Assembly (NCBI GenBank): GCA_947095535.1
Contig: OX352774.1
Coordinates: forward strand, 110,053,996 to 110,117,995
Source of the DNA: Poecilobothrus nobilitatus
Lineage: Eukaryota > Arthropoda > Insecta > Diptera > Dolichopodidae
Length of the DNA: 64,000 nt
Reading direction: 5' to 3'
The notes below the pieces were generated by a model. That model searched no databases. It had not been told where the DNA came from and was given only the letters and a program-made list of their open reading frames with translations. Numbering within the stretch: position 1 is the stretch's first letter; each line of letters starts with the position of its first letter. Below are positions 34,324-45,789 of the stretch, piece by piece. Position numbers and translations under genes: made by a program.

Positions 34324-37188
34324 ATGTCCCAATCTCTAGCACGAAGATGGATAAAACAATACAAAACGTACTTTATTTTGTTGATTTTATTTCTTTTAAT
34401 TCAAGTATTTTTGGCATACAAATCATCCTTAATACCTCAGTTAGGATTATATTCAAGCAATAATAGAAATAAAAATGTCAACATTAATATAGCATATCAA
34501 AAAGATAATGGTAATTCAGTTGGCGGTGATGATGAAGATAACAGTAATATAGTGAAAACTGGTTCTGAAACTCGAAATTCTGGATTTGTTAATAACGCAG
34601 CTTTAAATTTGGGAAACTTATCTTTTATCCCGAACTGTGAAATTTTATCTAAAGAAGCAATATCTGCGATTAATCGTGCAAAAACTCAAGACTGTAAAAA
34701 ACATATCGCTAATATTGCATGTGCAATACAATCTGGTTTATTTTATCCAAAAATTTTAAATAGTACATGTCCATATGGAAATTTTACAAAAAGTCGCTCA
34801 TTAGGTTGTTATAAAGATGAAAAAGAATACAGGCTTTTATCTGGATACTATACAAATTTTAAACAATCGAATTCGCAAAATAAATGTATTCAAATGTGTT
34901 TGCAATCTGGTTTTGAATATGCTGGTGTTCAATATGGAGCTGAATGCTTTTGTGGTAATGAAACACCGTCAGCTTCAGCAAAAATATCTGATCCAAATTG
35001 TAATATGAAATGTACAGGAAATGTAAAACAAGCCTGTGGAGGATACTTTACAATAAATATATTTGAAACAGGAATTACAAGTAAAATACATTTTTTTTTT
35101 TAAATAGTTATTACTACAATATTTTTATTTTTAGAATTTACTGCACAAAATGCTAAAATTGTTCCTGAAAAAGATGTGGAAAATGTTCGAATAGTTTTTT
35201 TATTAACATTAAATGGGAGAGCTTTAAGACAAGTTCATCGTTTAATTAAATCTTTATATTCACCACAGCAATATTTTTATATTCATGTAGATTCCGTAAG
35301 TATATTTTGTAATGTTTCAATTATTTTTAATGAATGTAGGCGTTCGTATCTACTTAAAGTAGAAAAAAATCAATTAAATAAATTTCTTTTTATAATATGG
35401 AATACCATTATATAATAATTTTTTTTTTTGCATTTGTAGAGACAAGATTATCTATACCGTGAATTGTTAAAATTAGAGTTAAAATTCTCAAATATTCGAT
35501 TAGCAAAAAAGAGATTTTCTACAATATGGGGTGGCGCATCATTATTAACAATGCTTTTGCAGTGTATGACAGATGTGCTGAAATCTGATTGGAATTGGGA
35601 TTTTATAATAAATTTAAGTGAAAGTGACTTTCCAGTAAAAACACAAGAAAAATTAATAGAGTTTTTAACTGCCAATAAAGGTAAAAACTTTGTTAAAAGT
35701 CATGGTAGAGAAACTCAACGTTTTATACAGAAGCAAGGTTTGGATAAAACATTTGTTGAATGTGATACACATATGTGGAGAATCGGAGATCGTGAACTAC
35801 CCAATGGAGTACAAATTGATGGCGGTAGCGATTGGATAGCTTTATCAAAAGATTTTGTTAAATTTGTTACAAGTTATAATGATAATGAATTATTGTTAGG
35901 ATTATTAAAAATATTTCGGCATACTTTATTACCCGCGGAATCATTCTTTCATACTGTTTTAAGAAATACTCATTTTTGTAACACCTATATTGACAACAAT
36001 TTACATGTAACAAATTGGAAACGTAAATTAGGTTGTAAATGCCAATATAAACATGTCGTAGACTGGTGTGGATGTAGTCCAAATGATTTTAAATTAGAAG
36101 ATTGGACACGATTACAAAATACAGAATCGAAATTACTATTTTTTGCCCGAAAATTCGAACCAATTATTAATCAAGCAATTATTTTGCAATTAGAAGAATG
36201 GTTATTTGGTCCGTACATAAGTGACATGACAAATTTAAATGCATACTGGGAAAGTATATATAACTATGAAGATAAAACTCCAGTAGCAGATGATGCTATT
36301 TTAACTATTGCAAATAGCTTAATTAGATATAATTCAAAGTTCTTAAATTTTCAACCAAAGCTTCTTAAAGAAATAACAAACTATAAAAACAATGATGAAT
36401 ATAATGGTTTTTTAATTAAATATTTAGTTAAGTTTTTAAATAAAACTGACAATATTTATGAAATTGAGACTAAAATTCGACCAATTCAATTAACAAAAAC
36501 AAATAAAAATTCAAAATTCGGTCGTAGAATAAAAATATTTGAAGTAAGTACAGATTACGATCAGAAAGAACAAGTTTTAAGAAATTTGCATAAAATAATT
36601 GGACCATTTTCAAACGATCCAGTTCTTTTATTTAAATTTGCTGGTTTAGAGAATGCTGAAAATTTTTCGTATAATTTAACGGTACTTTGGATTGATCCAG
36701 ATGGAAACCTTTTTGATTTTAATGAAATTCATGTAGAAGATAGTCGTAGCGACTCAGTAAATTTTTGTAAATCTAATTTTAAGAAACCAATGATACCTGG
36801 TGTTTGGACTGTAAAATTGATAGGTAGAACAAATTTATTTGCTCAAACAAAATTTTTAATAACACCAATAGAATTTAATAAAGGTAAACCTACAAAACAA
36901 AAAAAAATTCAACCGGGTTTAAAAATTCAATTAAATTATCCAGAAGAATGGAAACAATATTTACAAGAGTCAATATCTCAAGAAGTAAGAAATTTGAACA
37001 AATCTAGTAATAACTTAAAACAATGGATTGATAGGCTTACAAGTAATTTTTATTTAATAAAGGAAAGTTGTATATCTACAGAAAACGAAATACATGGTAT
37101 AAAATTACAGTTATGTAAAAATACAGCATGGAGTTCTTTTTCATCAGATTTAAAGAGTAATATAAATACTTTACTTGATAAAGAATAG
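34324..37188 (+). CDS. oxt: Peptide O-xylosyltransferase (3 exons, 888 aa)
   Basis: Exons are 34324-35080, 35135-35295 and 35440-37188 (stop TAG), joined by GT..AG introns of 54 and 144 bp. The enzyme moves xylose from UDP-xylose to serine of proteoglycan cores in the Golgi, the first step of heparan and chondroitin sulfate chains. It shows a short cytosolic tail and one signal anchor (residues about 16-31, YFILLILFLLIQVFLA), a Cys-rich WSC domain (about 159-252, GVQYGAECFCGN, QACGGYF), and a GT14 catalytic domain with HGR-like NGRALRQVHR, ATIWGGASLL (read here as STIWGGASLL), SHGRETQRFIQKQGLDKTF, MWRIGDR, DGGSDW, LLPAESFFHT and KLGCKCQYKHVVDWCGCSPN. A xylosyltransferase C-terminal domain follows. 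Length agrees with the fly enzyme (about 876 aa). Essentially certain. Confidence 0.97.
35081..35134 (+). other. oxt: oxt intron 1
   Basis: A 54-bp phase-1 intron runs from GTAAAATACA to TTTTTAG. A reader that ignores it runs into a stop after a short Phe-rich tail, so this splice is required to link the WSC domain to the catalytic domain. Confidence 0.85.
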
Positions 37189-37873
37189 TGTTTCTAATGT
37201 ATTTTTATAGTCATTTTGTTGGTATTCTTTAATAATTTTATTTATTTAAATTGTAATATCTCTATAAAGATAAAAGGTGCGCGTGCCATCAGAAATATTT
37301 CATTTTTAATTTGCACACATTTTTTCAGTTTTACCTAAGAGTATATTATGACTAATATGCATGTTTATTTTTTGTTTTAAGTATTGTAAAAAACACTTTT
37401 ATATATTGTATATCGTATTTACTTTTACATATCACTTTGTAATTCTAGTTTAAGTTAATTTAAATTTTTTTATAAGGTAAAAATTAAATGTTTTCATTGC
37501 CATAACTAATTTGGGAATAATTTATGTATAGCAAAAAAACTTTTCTAAATTTGAATAATGAAAAAACTAATTTTGTTAAATAAAATATTAATAGAATTTG
37601 TCATATAATGAAACTTGGATAAGATTATAAAATAACCACAAATTATTCTTTTTCTTAATAAAAGAAATATATATAAGTATGTAATTAGTAATTACAAATT
37701 TCATTAAGAACCTTTTTTCTTTTATTTTAAAGTTAAAGTGTAAATATGTAAATTGCATCAATAAAAAAAAAAGAGTAATAAAATCTTGAATTTATACGTT
37801 TTATTTGTTTTTCACAAGTTAAAAATACTACAAATTTTATTTATATATTTTCAAGGAGGTGCCAATAAAAATT
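37189..37873. other. Convergent 3' regions of oxt and Elp5
   Basis: This 685-bp spacer contains the 3' ends of both genes. AATAAA words lie at about 37655-37665 and 37777-37785 on the plus strand, and TTTATT (AATAAA on the minus strand) at about 37838-37843, just downstream of the Elp5 stop. No other gene is visible. Confidence 0.55.
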
Positions 37874-38734
37874 TTAGATAGATAAATCCTCGTCCGGATC
37901 TTCATCATCAAAGTCATCTGTTTCGTCTGCCGTATAAATGATATTTCCTTCGTTATCTTTTGCTCTACGAAATAATAATAATTTTTAATTTGGAAATTAA
38001 AAACACTTAGTTACTTACTTCTCATAAGGCAATTTTAATGCATTTCTAGCTATCATTTCTTCTTCTTCTAAATCAATTTTGAATGTTGCTACGTTTGTAG
38101 AATTTGTTTCATTTGAATTAAAAGATGTGTTTGCTTTTAAAGCTTCAATTTCAAAACAATCTTTTGAAATTTTATATTTAAATGCCTGTTAAAGATGCTT
38201 TTTTTTATTACAAAACATTTATAATGCAGGTTTAAATGCTATACCTTATTAGATACAAGTCCTCCTGTTTTTTTGGTTAATATAGATAATTCTTCTGAAT
38301 TTTTTATAGTTATGATTTGGTCTGCCATATACTCTAAAAATGGTACAACAAAATCCTCCTGAACATTTTTTTTTGTTATCCATATAAAAACTTGTTTAAT
38401 ATTTTTAATTGCTTTCAATTTATTTAATAATTTAAAAATAAATGCCGGTTTGTTACTAATAAGAATTTCTGATACTAAGGGTAAAACTAATATTTCAGAT
38501 GTAATTTTATTTAATGTTTCTTCATTTAACTCATTGTATTTTAAAAAAGTTGTTTTTTGCAAATTACTTTGTTGGATTAAAATTGATTTTAAAATGTTTT
38601 TTGCACATTTTTCAACACCACAACAATCTAAAATTATAAGTAATTAAATAATAAGATAAGTAATTGTAAAACGTGAAATGTTTACCAATAAAAAGAATTG
38701 ATTTATTTTGAAAATTGATGTAATTAAATAACAT
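37874..38734 (-). CDS. Elp5: Elongator complex subunit 5 (4 exons, 229 aa)
   Basis: Minus-strand exons are 38734-38686, 38627-38245, 38185-38019 and 37964-37874 (stop TAA). All introns are GT..AG and the phases close, giving 690 nt. Elp5 sits with Elp4 and Elp6 in the Elongator subcomplex needed for 5-carbamoylmethyl-type modification of wobble uridine in tRNA. The identification rests on the C-terminus: a FKIDLEEEEMIARNALKLPY stretch followed by a short linker and the acidic tail DETDDFDDEDPDEDLSI, which matches the DDFDEEDPDDDLD ending typical of Elp5. The middle is a RecA-like fold without Walker motifs, as expected. It is shorter than the human protein (about 300 aa). Start chosen at the first in-frame ATG that splices in phase. 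Confidence 0.85.
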
Positions 38735-39090
38735 TTGAATCAAATAAAATATATCTATCCTATGGTACACTATGTGTATGTTAATTTTATCAAATATGAT
38801 GTTAATGTTATATGTTTAGATCGAGATGTTTAATTGTTTAATGTTTATATTCACCTTCACACACTTCACAATATCAGTCATCTGTGTGACCGTGTCACAG
38901 ATTGATAGTTATCACAATTCACAATTGATTTTTCACAAGTGTCAAATGTCAATACTAGATAGATTGACTGCAACATTCTTTACTAGACCATCGTACATTC
39001 GTACCATCTTTTATACTGCAAGACAAGTGGTGGATCTACAAATAACGCTCTGGTTTCGTTTTCTATCTTTAAGCTTGGTAAGCAACTATT
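38735..39090. other. Elp5: Elp5 upstream region
   Basis: AT-rich DNA with no supported gene. The 126-residue frame at 38826-39206 overlaps the left arm of the inverted-repeat element and lacks any domain or codon signal, so I treat it as accidental. Confidence 0.4.
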
Positions 39091-39521
39091 ACCATAAAGT
39101 AACTATTATACATAGAAGAAAACACGTAGAAGAAAAAATCGTAGTCAATTTCATTGATTTGAAATCACCCCAAGATCGTATTTGGGGATATTTCGTAAAA
39201 AGATGACCGTATTTTTAGTATAACATACCATCAAAGAACATAGAAAAACAAAACAAAAAAATATTTTTTAATTTATTCAGTTCATAATTCATTTTCTTTG
39301 AACTGGTTTTTCTTTTTTTAAGAAGTCGAAAAAGTTATTACAAATGTACATAGATACATCACATACATACATACATTGACATACAAACAAAAAAAGAAAA
39401 CAAAAACTAAAATAAAAATAAACAAAAATACGATCAAGTTGATTTTACGAAATGAAAAAAACTGTCTAACTTTTTTCTTCCATGGGAATACTCTATGTAT
39501 ATAGTTACTTTATGCTAATAC

Positions 39522-39736
39522 TCACCTGCTAGAAAAAAAATTTAAAAGAAGAAATATTTATATTAGACATTTATGTAACATCATAATAAAAGTAAGTGTG
39601 TTTATTTTATTTACTATAAAATTAAGAAATATAAGTTTAAATTATGGCTCAACTTGCTGTAAAAATATTTAGATTTTACTAATGCGACAAAAATTTTGAT
39701 AGAAATTCCCTACAAATTTTTTTTTCTAGCAGGTGA
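39522..39736. mobile_element. 215-bp MITE with ATAC target duplication
   Basis: TCACCTGCTAGAAAAAAAAT at the left is matched by ATTTTTTTTTCTAGCAGGTGA at the right end (with one base of slippage in the A/T run). ATAC stands on both sides (39518-39521 and 39737-39740). The interior is AT-rich with no coding frame. It is nested in the composite element. Confidence 0.7.
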
Positions 39737-40011
39737 ATACCAGTTACATACGAAGCGTTTAGTGTACAAAACAATGATCCACAAAGAAATTTTGCTCTGA
39801 GAAAAAATTTAACAAAAATCTTTTAATAATTCTCAATTATTATAACAGATCCTTACAGCAATATTTTGTTTCTTGAATATTTTAAATTGAACAAAAAAAT
39901 AAATATACGTACCTATACCTCCATTTAAAAAACCTACAAAAAATCGGTTCTTTTTTTATACTATACTATTCAATTACTCGATACTTTCTTTGACATTATA
40001 TGGGGTCTGTA

Positions 40012-40070
40012 ACGAAATCCCGAATTTCAAAATCCCGACATTCAACATCCCGCTATTTAAAATCTTTTAT
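40012..40070 (+). repeat. AATCCCGAA minisatellite
   Basis: GAAATCCCGAATTTCAAAAT, then CCCGACATTCAACATCCCGC repeat an AATCCCGA-type unit. They are related to the runs at 19685 and 59395. Confidence 0.5.
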
Positions 40071-41119
40071 TAATTTTTTTTACTTTTTTTTTAAGCTGAA
40101 ATAGAGAGCAGGTGATTCAGAAGATCAAAACAAATAAAAAATATTATATTCGCCATTTCGTCTATTCGCCACAGTTTGGGAGATATGGGGCCTTAAATTG
40201 TTTTTCAAAATAAACATAAGTTAGTTCAGTTTTAAATCTATAAAATCGGTACTGTATAAGATAGGATAAAACAGAGTACCAAATTTTAAAGCTTTCAAAA
40301 TATGACCGGATAAATATGTAATATGGAATAAAATATGTAAACCGGATGTTTGTGTCTCTTAGAATGAAAGTTGTTGGAACCTTAATTTAATTTATTTATT
40401 CATTTCTTATTTCTCATTTAATTCAAATAAGGTTCTATGAAAAAGTATTATGAACATATCCGGAGATCGCGTTCGAGTGTTACTGTTTAGTAAAATTTTA
40501 CTCCGAATTTTATTTAAAATATCCGTAAGCAAAATAACATCAGCTAAATCATGTCTTTTTACGAGCGAAGTTAAGTTGATCAGATTTAATCTGTTCTCAT
40601 ACGGAGGTAAGGATAATTAGGATAATTAGACTAGAGATTATTACTTGATTTAGTGGAAAAAGTGCCCGAAAATTGGGTTCATCGAATTCGATCCTGCAAA
40701 AGAAGTAGTGAAGGCCATTAGAATGACGTTTTATTCAGAACTTAATTGTATCGATTGTACTTCATATTAGATAAAAAAAACATTTGAATTTCCTTAACAA
40801 TTAGTGTGTTTTTTTTTAAAAGAAATCATATCACTCAACTTGGAAAACCCTGTATTTTTTCATATAACTTTTTCGACTTCTTAAAAAAAGAAAAAACCTC
40901 GATTCTACCTCGATTTTTTATCAATCAATTTTAGTAGTTTCATAACTCAACTATAGGTACAAGAATTATAAAGTATAAAACTGGAAATACTCTCCAAGTA
41001 AACGTATAAAATATGAAAAAATGTGTATATGTATGTATATTAATATAAATTTAGTTATTATGTATATTAATAAAAAGAAGTTATTTTCATTCCCTCTAAA
41101 AATATATTTTTTCTTTTTA

Positions 41120-41560
41120 GGCAATCTTACAATATTTTAAAAATTCAAACTACAAGCTATTTAGTTTAATATCAGATCGATATTTATTATGAGAATATAA
41201 TGATCCACTGTTGACACAATCAAAAAGTTTATCAAACACTAAATATACAAAATTTTTGCAACTTCTTTAGTAATACTTTTAAAACCAGACGTTTCAATAA
41301 TTGTTCTAATAGCGGCACTCACTGTTCTACTAAATATTTGTGTTGCTAATTTAACTCTCATTTTTTCAAAAGTAGCTGATTAATATGTTATCTAGTTAAT
41401 TTGATACACATCTTAGTTTTTCAATTTATTTGAACTTCCCATAATTCTATGAGAACTTTAAAGCTTATAATACCATCTGAGGTTTTTAAATCGGAATCCA
41501 TTAATGTTAAATCCATTAAAGAGATTTAATTAGATGGGGAAAATCGAATAAGCAAAAAAT
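41120..41560 (-). pseudogene. Second P-like transposase remnant
   Basis: Read on the minus strand from 41545, HLIKSL is followed by TSDGIISFKVLIELW in broken frames, then by FEKMRVKLATQIFSRTVSAA (about 41373-41310) and KLFDCVNSGSLYSHN (about 41230-41185). The same blocks, in the same order, occur in the better preserved copy at 24897-27710 (HLIKSLRN, FEKMNVRLATQIFSNSVSAA, KLFDCLNSKKLYDRN), which identifies it beyond doubt as the same family. Multiple stops and shifts show it is much older. The THAP and catalytic Asp regions are not recognisable here. Confidence 0.8.
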
Positions 41561-41997
41561 GTTTTATTATTATAATTACAAAATGGTTTATCAGGTGTTA
41601 TTTTTTGCAACGAAAAAACTTTGGCTAAAGCTTGGTAATAAGTAATTAACCGTATTATAATACCAATATCGAACAAACTTCACAAATTTTTTTAATAATT
41701 TCTAAAAGTGTTACAAGACGAATATATGTATTCTATATTTTATATTCTAAAAATAAAATTTAGAAGTGTTACGAGAGGAATATCTATGTAGATATGTATG
41801 TATATCCATACATCAGTTACAAAAAAAATATTCATAAAAAATTTTAAAATATTTTATAAACAACACCTAAACCCCTCTTACAAGCCGGATCGGAACGCTT
41901 AATTTATTTTGTACACAAATAGCCTGTTTTTTCAAAGTTTTTGTTGAATGTTCCGGCTTGTAAGTGTAAAGGCGTTGTTATAAATATGGTGCAGAGA

Positions 41998-42189
41998 GGC
42001 CTCGGTGGCCTAGTGGGTAAGAGCGTATAAAATACGCTGCAAACACCGAGGGAGTGTGGGTTCGAATTCCACACACGTCGTAAGAGTTATTCCCCCTTAC
42101 GACATTTACAGCCACGCCTGAACAGGAAAGGCTGTGTAATTTTCTGTCCACATTTATGTGGCATGAATGAAATGCATGAAAAAAAAATA
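41998..42189 (+). mobile_element. tRNA-derived SINE, family A copy 2
   Basis: GGCCTCGGTGGCCTAGTGGG (box A) and GGGTTCGAATTCC (box B) are followed by the shared body with GCCACGCCTGAACAGGAAAG and GTCCACATTTATGTGGC, and an A-rich end. It is about 92% identical to the copies at 11809 and 59014. The target duplication is not clear here. It is nested within the composite element 39091-43405. Confidence 0.88.
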
Positions 42190-42499
42190 AAAAATATCAA
42201 AATAACTTTTTTGTTGTTCGTGTAGTTGTTTCTTCTTAATTAAATTTTTTTTGTAAAGATATGGTAAGTTGTTTAACTCCTTTGTGCCGAATGTTTTTTC
42301 TTTTCAAAAATACCTTCTTAATTTTTATAATACCTTAATAAAATTTTTAAATTTTTTTTTTTAATATGACTAACTATATGTAAGCTACCTTATTCAATAT
42401 CAAAAAATACTTTTAAGAATTCTGCTATCTAGAAAGAATTACACATCATATCTATCTACAGTCATAAAAGTTGATTTTCATGAGAAATTTAATGGATAT

Positions 42500-42800
42500 T
42501 AGCGCAACTTTAGGAGGAGAAAAATATAGTGCACTACCAGTGGGAAAGAGTAAAAAATAAAATTTGAACATTTGTTATTTTTTTAACACTTCAAAATTAC
42601 CAATGGTAGTAGAAATTTTTTTGTTCTACAATTTTTGCATACATATCTAATTCGTGCATATTTATGGATACTTTCTTGAATTCTTGGATATTTTCCAATG
42701 TTTCATGGATATTTTTTTTAGCACTCTTTCAAACATATCATTTTTGTATGTTCTGCCTATGCTGTAACATTTTCATGGATATATCGGTCTAATGAAAACA
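42500..42800 (-). repeat. Inverted copy of the 29.6-30.2 kb repeat material
   Basis: On the minus strand the sequence reads CCATGAAAATGTTACAGCAT, AGGCAGAACATACAAAAATG, matching CCACGAAAATGTTAGAGCAT, AGGCAGAAGATACAAAAATG at about 29970-30010. A CCAATGGTAGTAGAA word at 42600 also has partners near 29685 and 30180. Confidence 0.5.
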
Positions 42801-43104
42801 AGCCTTAATATGTATATGTATACTTACAATACCTTTGGGGGTCCACAAAGGTTAATACCAATATTTTAGAAAATTTAAATATTCCATTCAAAAATATTTT
42901 TTAATTTTTAGAAAACATATTCTTTTAAACAAAAAGAAAAAAATAAAAACAAATAGATCTTCGTTACAATTTACATCACACTTATAATATTATAATAAAA
43001 TTTTGTTGGCCTTCAAATATTATGTGTTGTATAGAGTTATTCTTATATCTCTATCTATAAAATCTATAAAATTACATTTTAAAATTTTAAGAACATTTGT
43101 TTGT

Positions 43105-43150
43105 GATGCATAGATAAATATGTATGTATGTATGTATGTATTTATGTAAC
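43105..43150 (+). repeat. TATG microsatellite
   Basis: ATATGTATGTATGTATGTAT precedes TTATGTAA; a simple repeat just inside the right arm of the composite element. Confidence 0.7.
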
Positions 43151-43611
43151 AATATAAAATCAATTTTTAGAGAAAAAAAAATTAGTTCGAAGAAAATAAA
43201 TTATGAACTGAAATGAATGAAAAAATATTTTTTTGTTCTGTTTTTCTTATGTTCTTTGATGGTATGGTATACCAAAAATACGGTCATATTTTTACGAAAT
43301 AACCCCAAATACGATATGGGGGTGATTTCAAATCAATGAAATTGACTACGATTTTTTCTTCTACGTTAGTTCTCTATGTACCTATATAGTTACTTTATGG
43401 TTTCTACGTATTTTGCACAAAGCCTTCATATTGTGGAATGTGATAATATTAATAAATTAATATTTTGGCTGAATTTGTTTATTCATCGCCAGATGGCATT
43501 TTATTGTTACTTTTTAAATTTCTAATTCTTTTTTTTTGACATTTTCTTTTAATTCAAGAATCATTACTAACTTTATCTGACTTCTCCTATAGTCCCTCAA
43601 ATTACAAATAA

Positions 43612-44405
43612 TTGGAAGTGGGTAGATGTCAAATCCGTATCAGAATAGAACGGAGTGCAAATGAATTTATTTTTGTAAAAAATACAAAATTAAATAAAAA
43701 TAATTCTAATTCAAAAAGCAATACCGTTGATGATGCAAAATTTACAAATCAAAACAGATACGCGATTCTTGATTACAGTACAACTATTGAAGATCACAGT
43801 ATGAATTCATGTAACCATAATGTGACTGGCAGTAGTAGTGGTATTAGAATTGATGATAGTCATGTAAATTTCAATTCTAACAGAATTCTGGCAGGTGGAG
43901 TGAAATTTTGCCTCCCAATTTTTATTACGGGCATGAAAATTAATTCTCTTGAAAATTTTATAAAATTAGTTGCTAAAGAATGCAAAATTGAGGTGCCGAA
44001 GTTTAAATTCGTTTCGATTGATTTCTTAAAAAAAAAATTTTTGTTGAAAATAGCAAACTACATAAATTTCTAATTGATAAACTAAAGAAGTCTAGGATCC
44101 AACCGTTTTAGTTTGCACCAAAGGATTTGAGGAAACCTATAATTCTTCTAAAAGGACTTGATGCCGACTCAAACATTAATGATATCAAACTGGAAATACT
44201 CTCCAACGTTCCAAATATTAATATTAACAACATTTTGCATTTTATAACTTCAAGATCTAGAAGGGAAATTATACCAACGAATATTTTTATGGTACAATTA
44301 AATGAAGGACAAGATCTAAGACAATTAGCAAATATATGATACTTACAGTACACAAAGATTGTTTGGGAGAGGCCGAAGAATAGAGAAATTGCCATTAAAA
44401 TAAAT
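43612..44405 (+). pseudogene. Jockey-like LINE ORF1 fragment
   Basis: A frame from 43612 to 44073 has a low-complexity Asn/Ser-rich stretch (NRYAILDYSTTIEDHS) then LPIFITGMKINSLENFIKLV. After a shift the text goes on with RKPIILLKGLDADSNINDIK (44127) and REIIPTNIFMVQLNEGQDLR, and after another shift YLQYTKIVWERPKNREIA (about 44341-44394). This order, ending just before where a CCHC zinc knuckle is expected, is that of Jockey-superfamily ORF1 (Gag-like RNA-binding) proteins. The knuckles and ORF2 are missing. It abuts the right arm of the composite element. Confidence 0.7.
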
Positions 44406-44410
44406 GATAA

Positions 44411-45780
44411 TTAATTAATATATTATATTTCTCCTCTTAATGTTACGAATGAAAGATCAGCTTAATAATTCCAGGAAAATTCTGAAAATATTTCAATCCC
44501 TTTTTATGAAAAAGCTTTAAATAATCAACATAGAGGATAACAAATTTTCATTGTATTGAAGAGAGCCTTCGTTTAAGAGCTTATGACGAGCTCAGACTTC
44601 AGAGCTTTAGAGTTGGAAAGTTTTGGAAAGTTTTAGTTTTCTTATTCGACAAAACCTGGATTGGATTTGCGAAGTCTGATATACAGAACTTATACTGTGA
44701 AGTGTGAACATGATTAAAAATTGTTAAATATTAGTACATATATAGAAAAAAATATATAAATATATATGTATATATAAACTAATCATAGCTTAAATAAAAT
44801 AATTAAAAATAAATATAATTAGCTTTAAGTAGGTTAATTTTATGTAAAGTAGATTAAGTTTAGGTTAAGTAGATGTAAGTTTTAGTTAGAATCAGGCCGT
44901 GACATCGAAACCTTTGAATGTATTAGTGCAAATTTTTAATGTATTTTGAGAGAAATCCACGAAAAATGATAGTTCTTAAAATTTTTTTTTGTTTTTCCCT
45001 TTTTTATTTAGGAAAAACACCAAAATGGGCATGAATTTCATATAAAGTTTTTTTTAAATATGCATCGAAATGTTCTATTTTTTTTTTATTTCAGCTTATT
45101 ATTTGCCCAATACAACATGTAAGGTTTTAACTTTCAAGTAGTTACAACTCAACATTTTAACCCCTTTTTTAAGCAAATTTGTAACCTTAAACTTTCCAAT
45201 TTTTTTAAATTTCTTATTGCATCCATCTTGCTACTGTCGAAAAAAAAATGAGTAAATTTTTTATATAAATTCTATACACATAACCTCAAAATTTAAAAGC
45301 TCTTAAATTAAATATGTTATGAAATTGGTAAGTAAAATTTTTTTAATGTGGAGTTTTTATTAAATTTCATTAAGAAAATATGAAATATATATAAAAATAA
45401 AGCTTGGAGTTCCTTCTTTATGCTTGTAAGAAAATTAAATTTCAAATCGCATTTTTAAGTGCAATTATGGATAAAAAAAGGAGGTTCCGATTTTTATGTA
45501 AGTAAATTTTCATATTATTGTTACAGTAATCAACAAAAAAAAAGATGTGGTATTTAGTAGTAAAGTAGCTCTAGAATAACATAATAAAATATATTGAAGA
45601 TAAATTTAATTAAATTAGTTTATTGAATTTAATTTTTAGTTTTATTTTAATTTTCAAAAAAATTTTATTTCAATTTTGAAAGGTGAATCAATAATTGTTG
45701 GTATTTGAAATAAAATAAAATTTCCCTTTTTATTTAAAAGTTAAAGCTATAGTTTTTTATTTATTTAGAGGAATGTAATG
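44411..45780. other. AT-rich stretch, no gene seen
   Basis: Some words are shared with other places: AAAATGGGCATGAATTTCAT (about 45023) resembles material at 16950, and ATAAAGCTTGGAGTTCCTTC (about 45399) resembles 18990. These are probably old copies of the dispersed repeats. No frame with a recognisable domain. Confidence 0.4.
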
Positions 45781-45789
45781 TATTTATCT

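Larger units (their letters stand above)
39091..43405. mobile_element. Composite element with ~215-bp terminal inverted arms enclosing a P-like fossil
   Basis: The left arm (39091-39305) contains AACACGTAGAAGAAAAAATC, GTAGTCAATTTCATTGATTT, GAAATCACCCC and GACCGTATTTTTAGTATA. The right arm (43405-43180, opposite strand) repeats these in order at about 87% identity. Between the arms lie a decayed P-like transposase (41120-41560), a MITE (39522-39736) and a SINE (41998-42189). The arms may be the ends of a P-like DNA transposon, or of a foldback element that captured one. Target duplication is not evident. It sits between Elp5 and the LINE fragments. Confidence 0.7.

Noticed and set aside
35448..36082. 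Minus-strand frames opposite oxt
   Set aside because: They are antisense shadows of the conserved oxt catalytic exon.
38826..39206. 126-residue plus-strand frame upstream of Elp5
   Set aside because: It has no domain, runs into the left arm of the inverted-repeat element, and its right part is mirrored in the other arm without being coding there.
43612..44340. Host gene of Asn/Ser-rich protein
   Set aside because: The order of blocks (LPIFITGMKIN, PIILLKGLDADSN, KIVWERPKNREIA) with shifts between them is that of a LINE ORF1.
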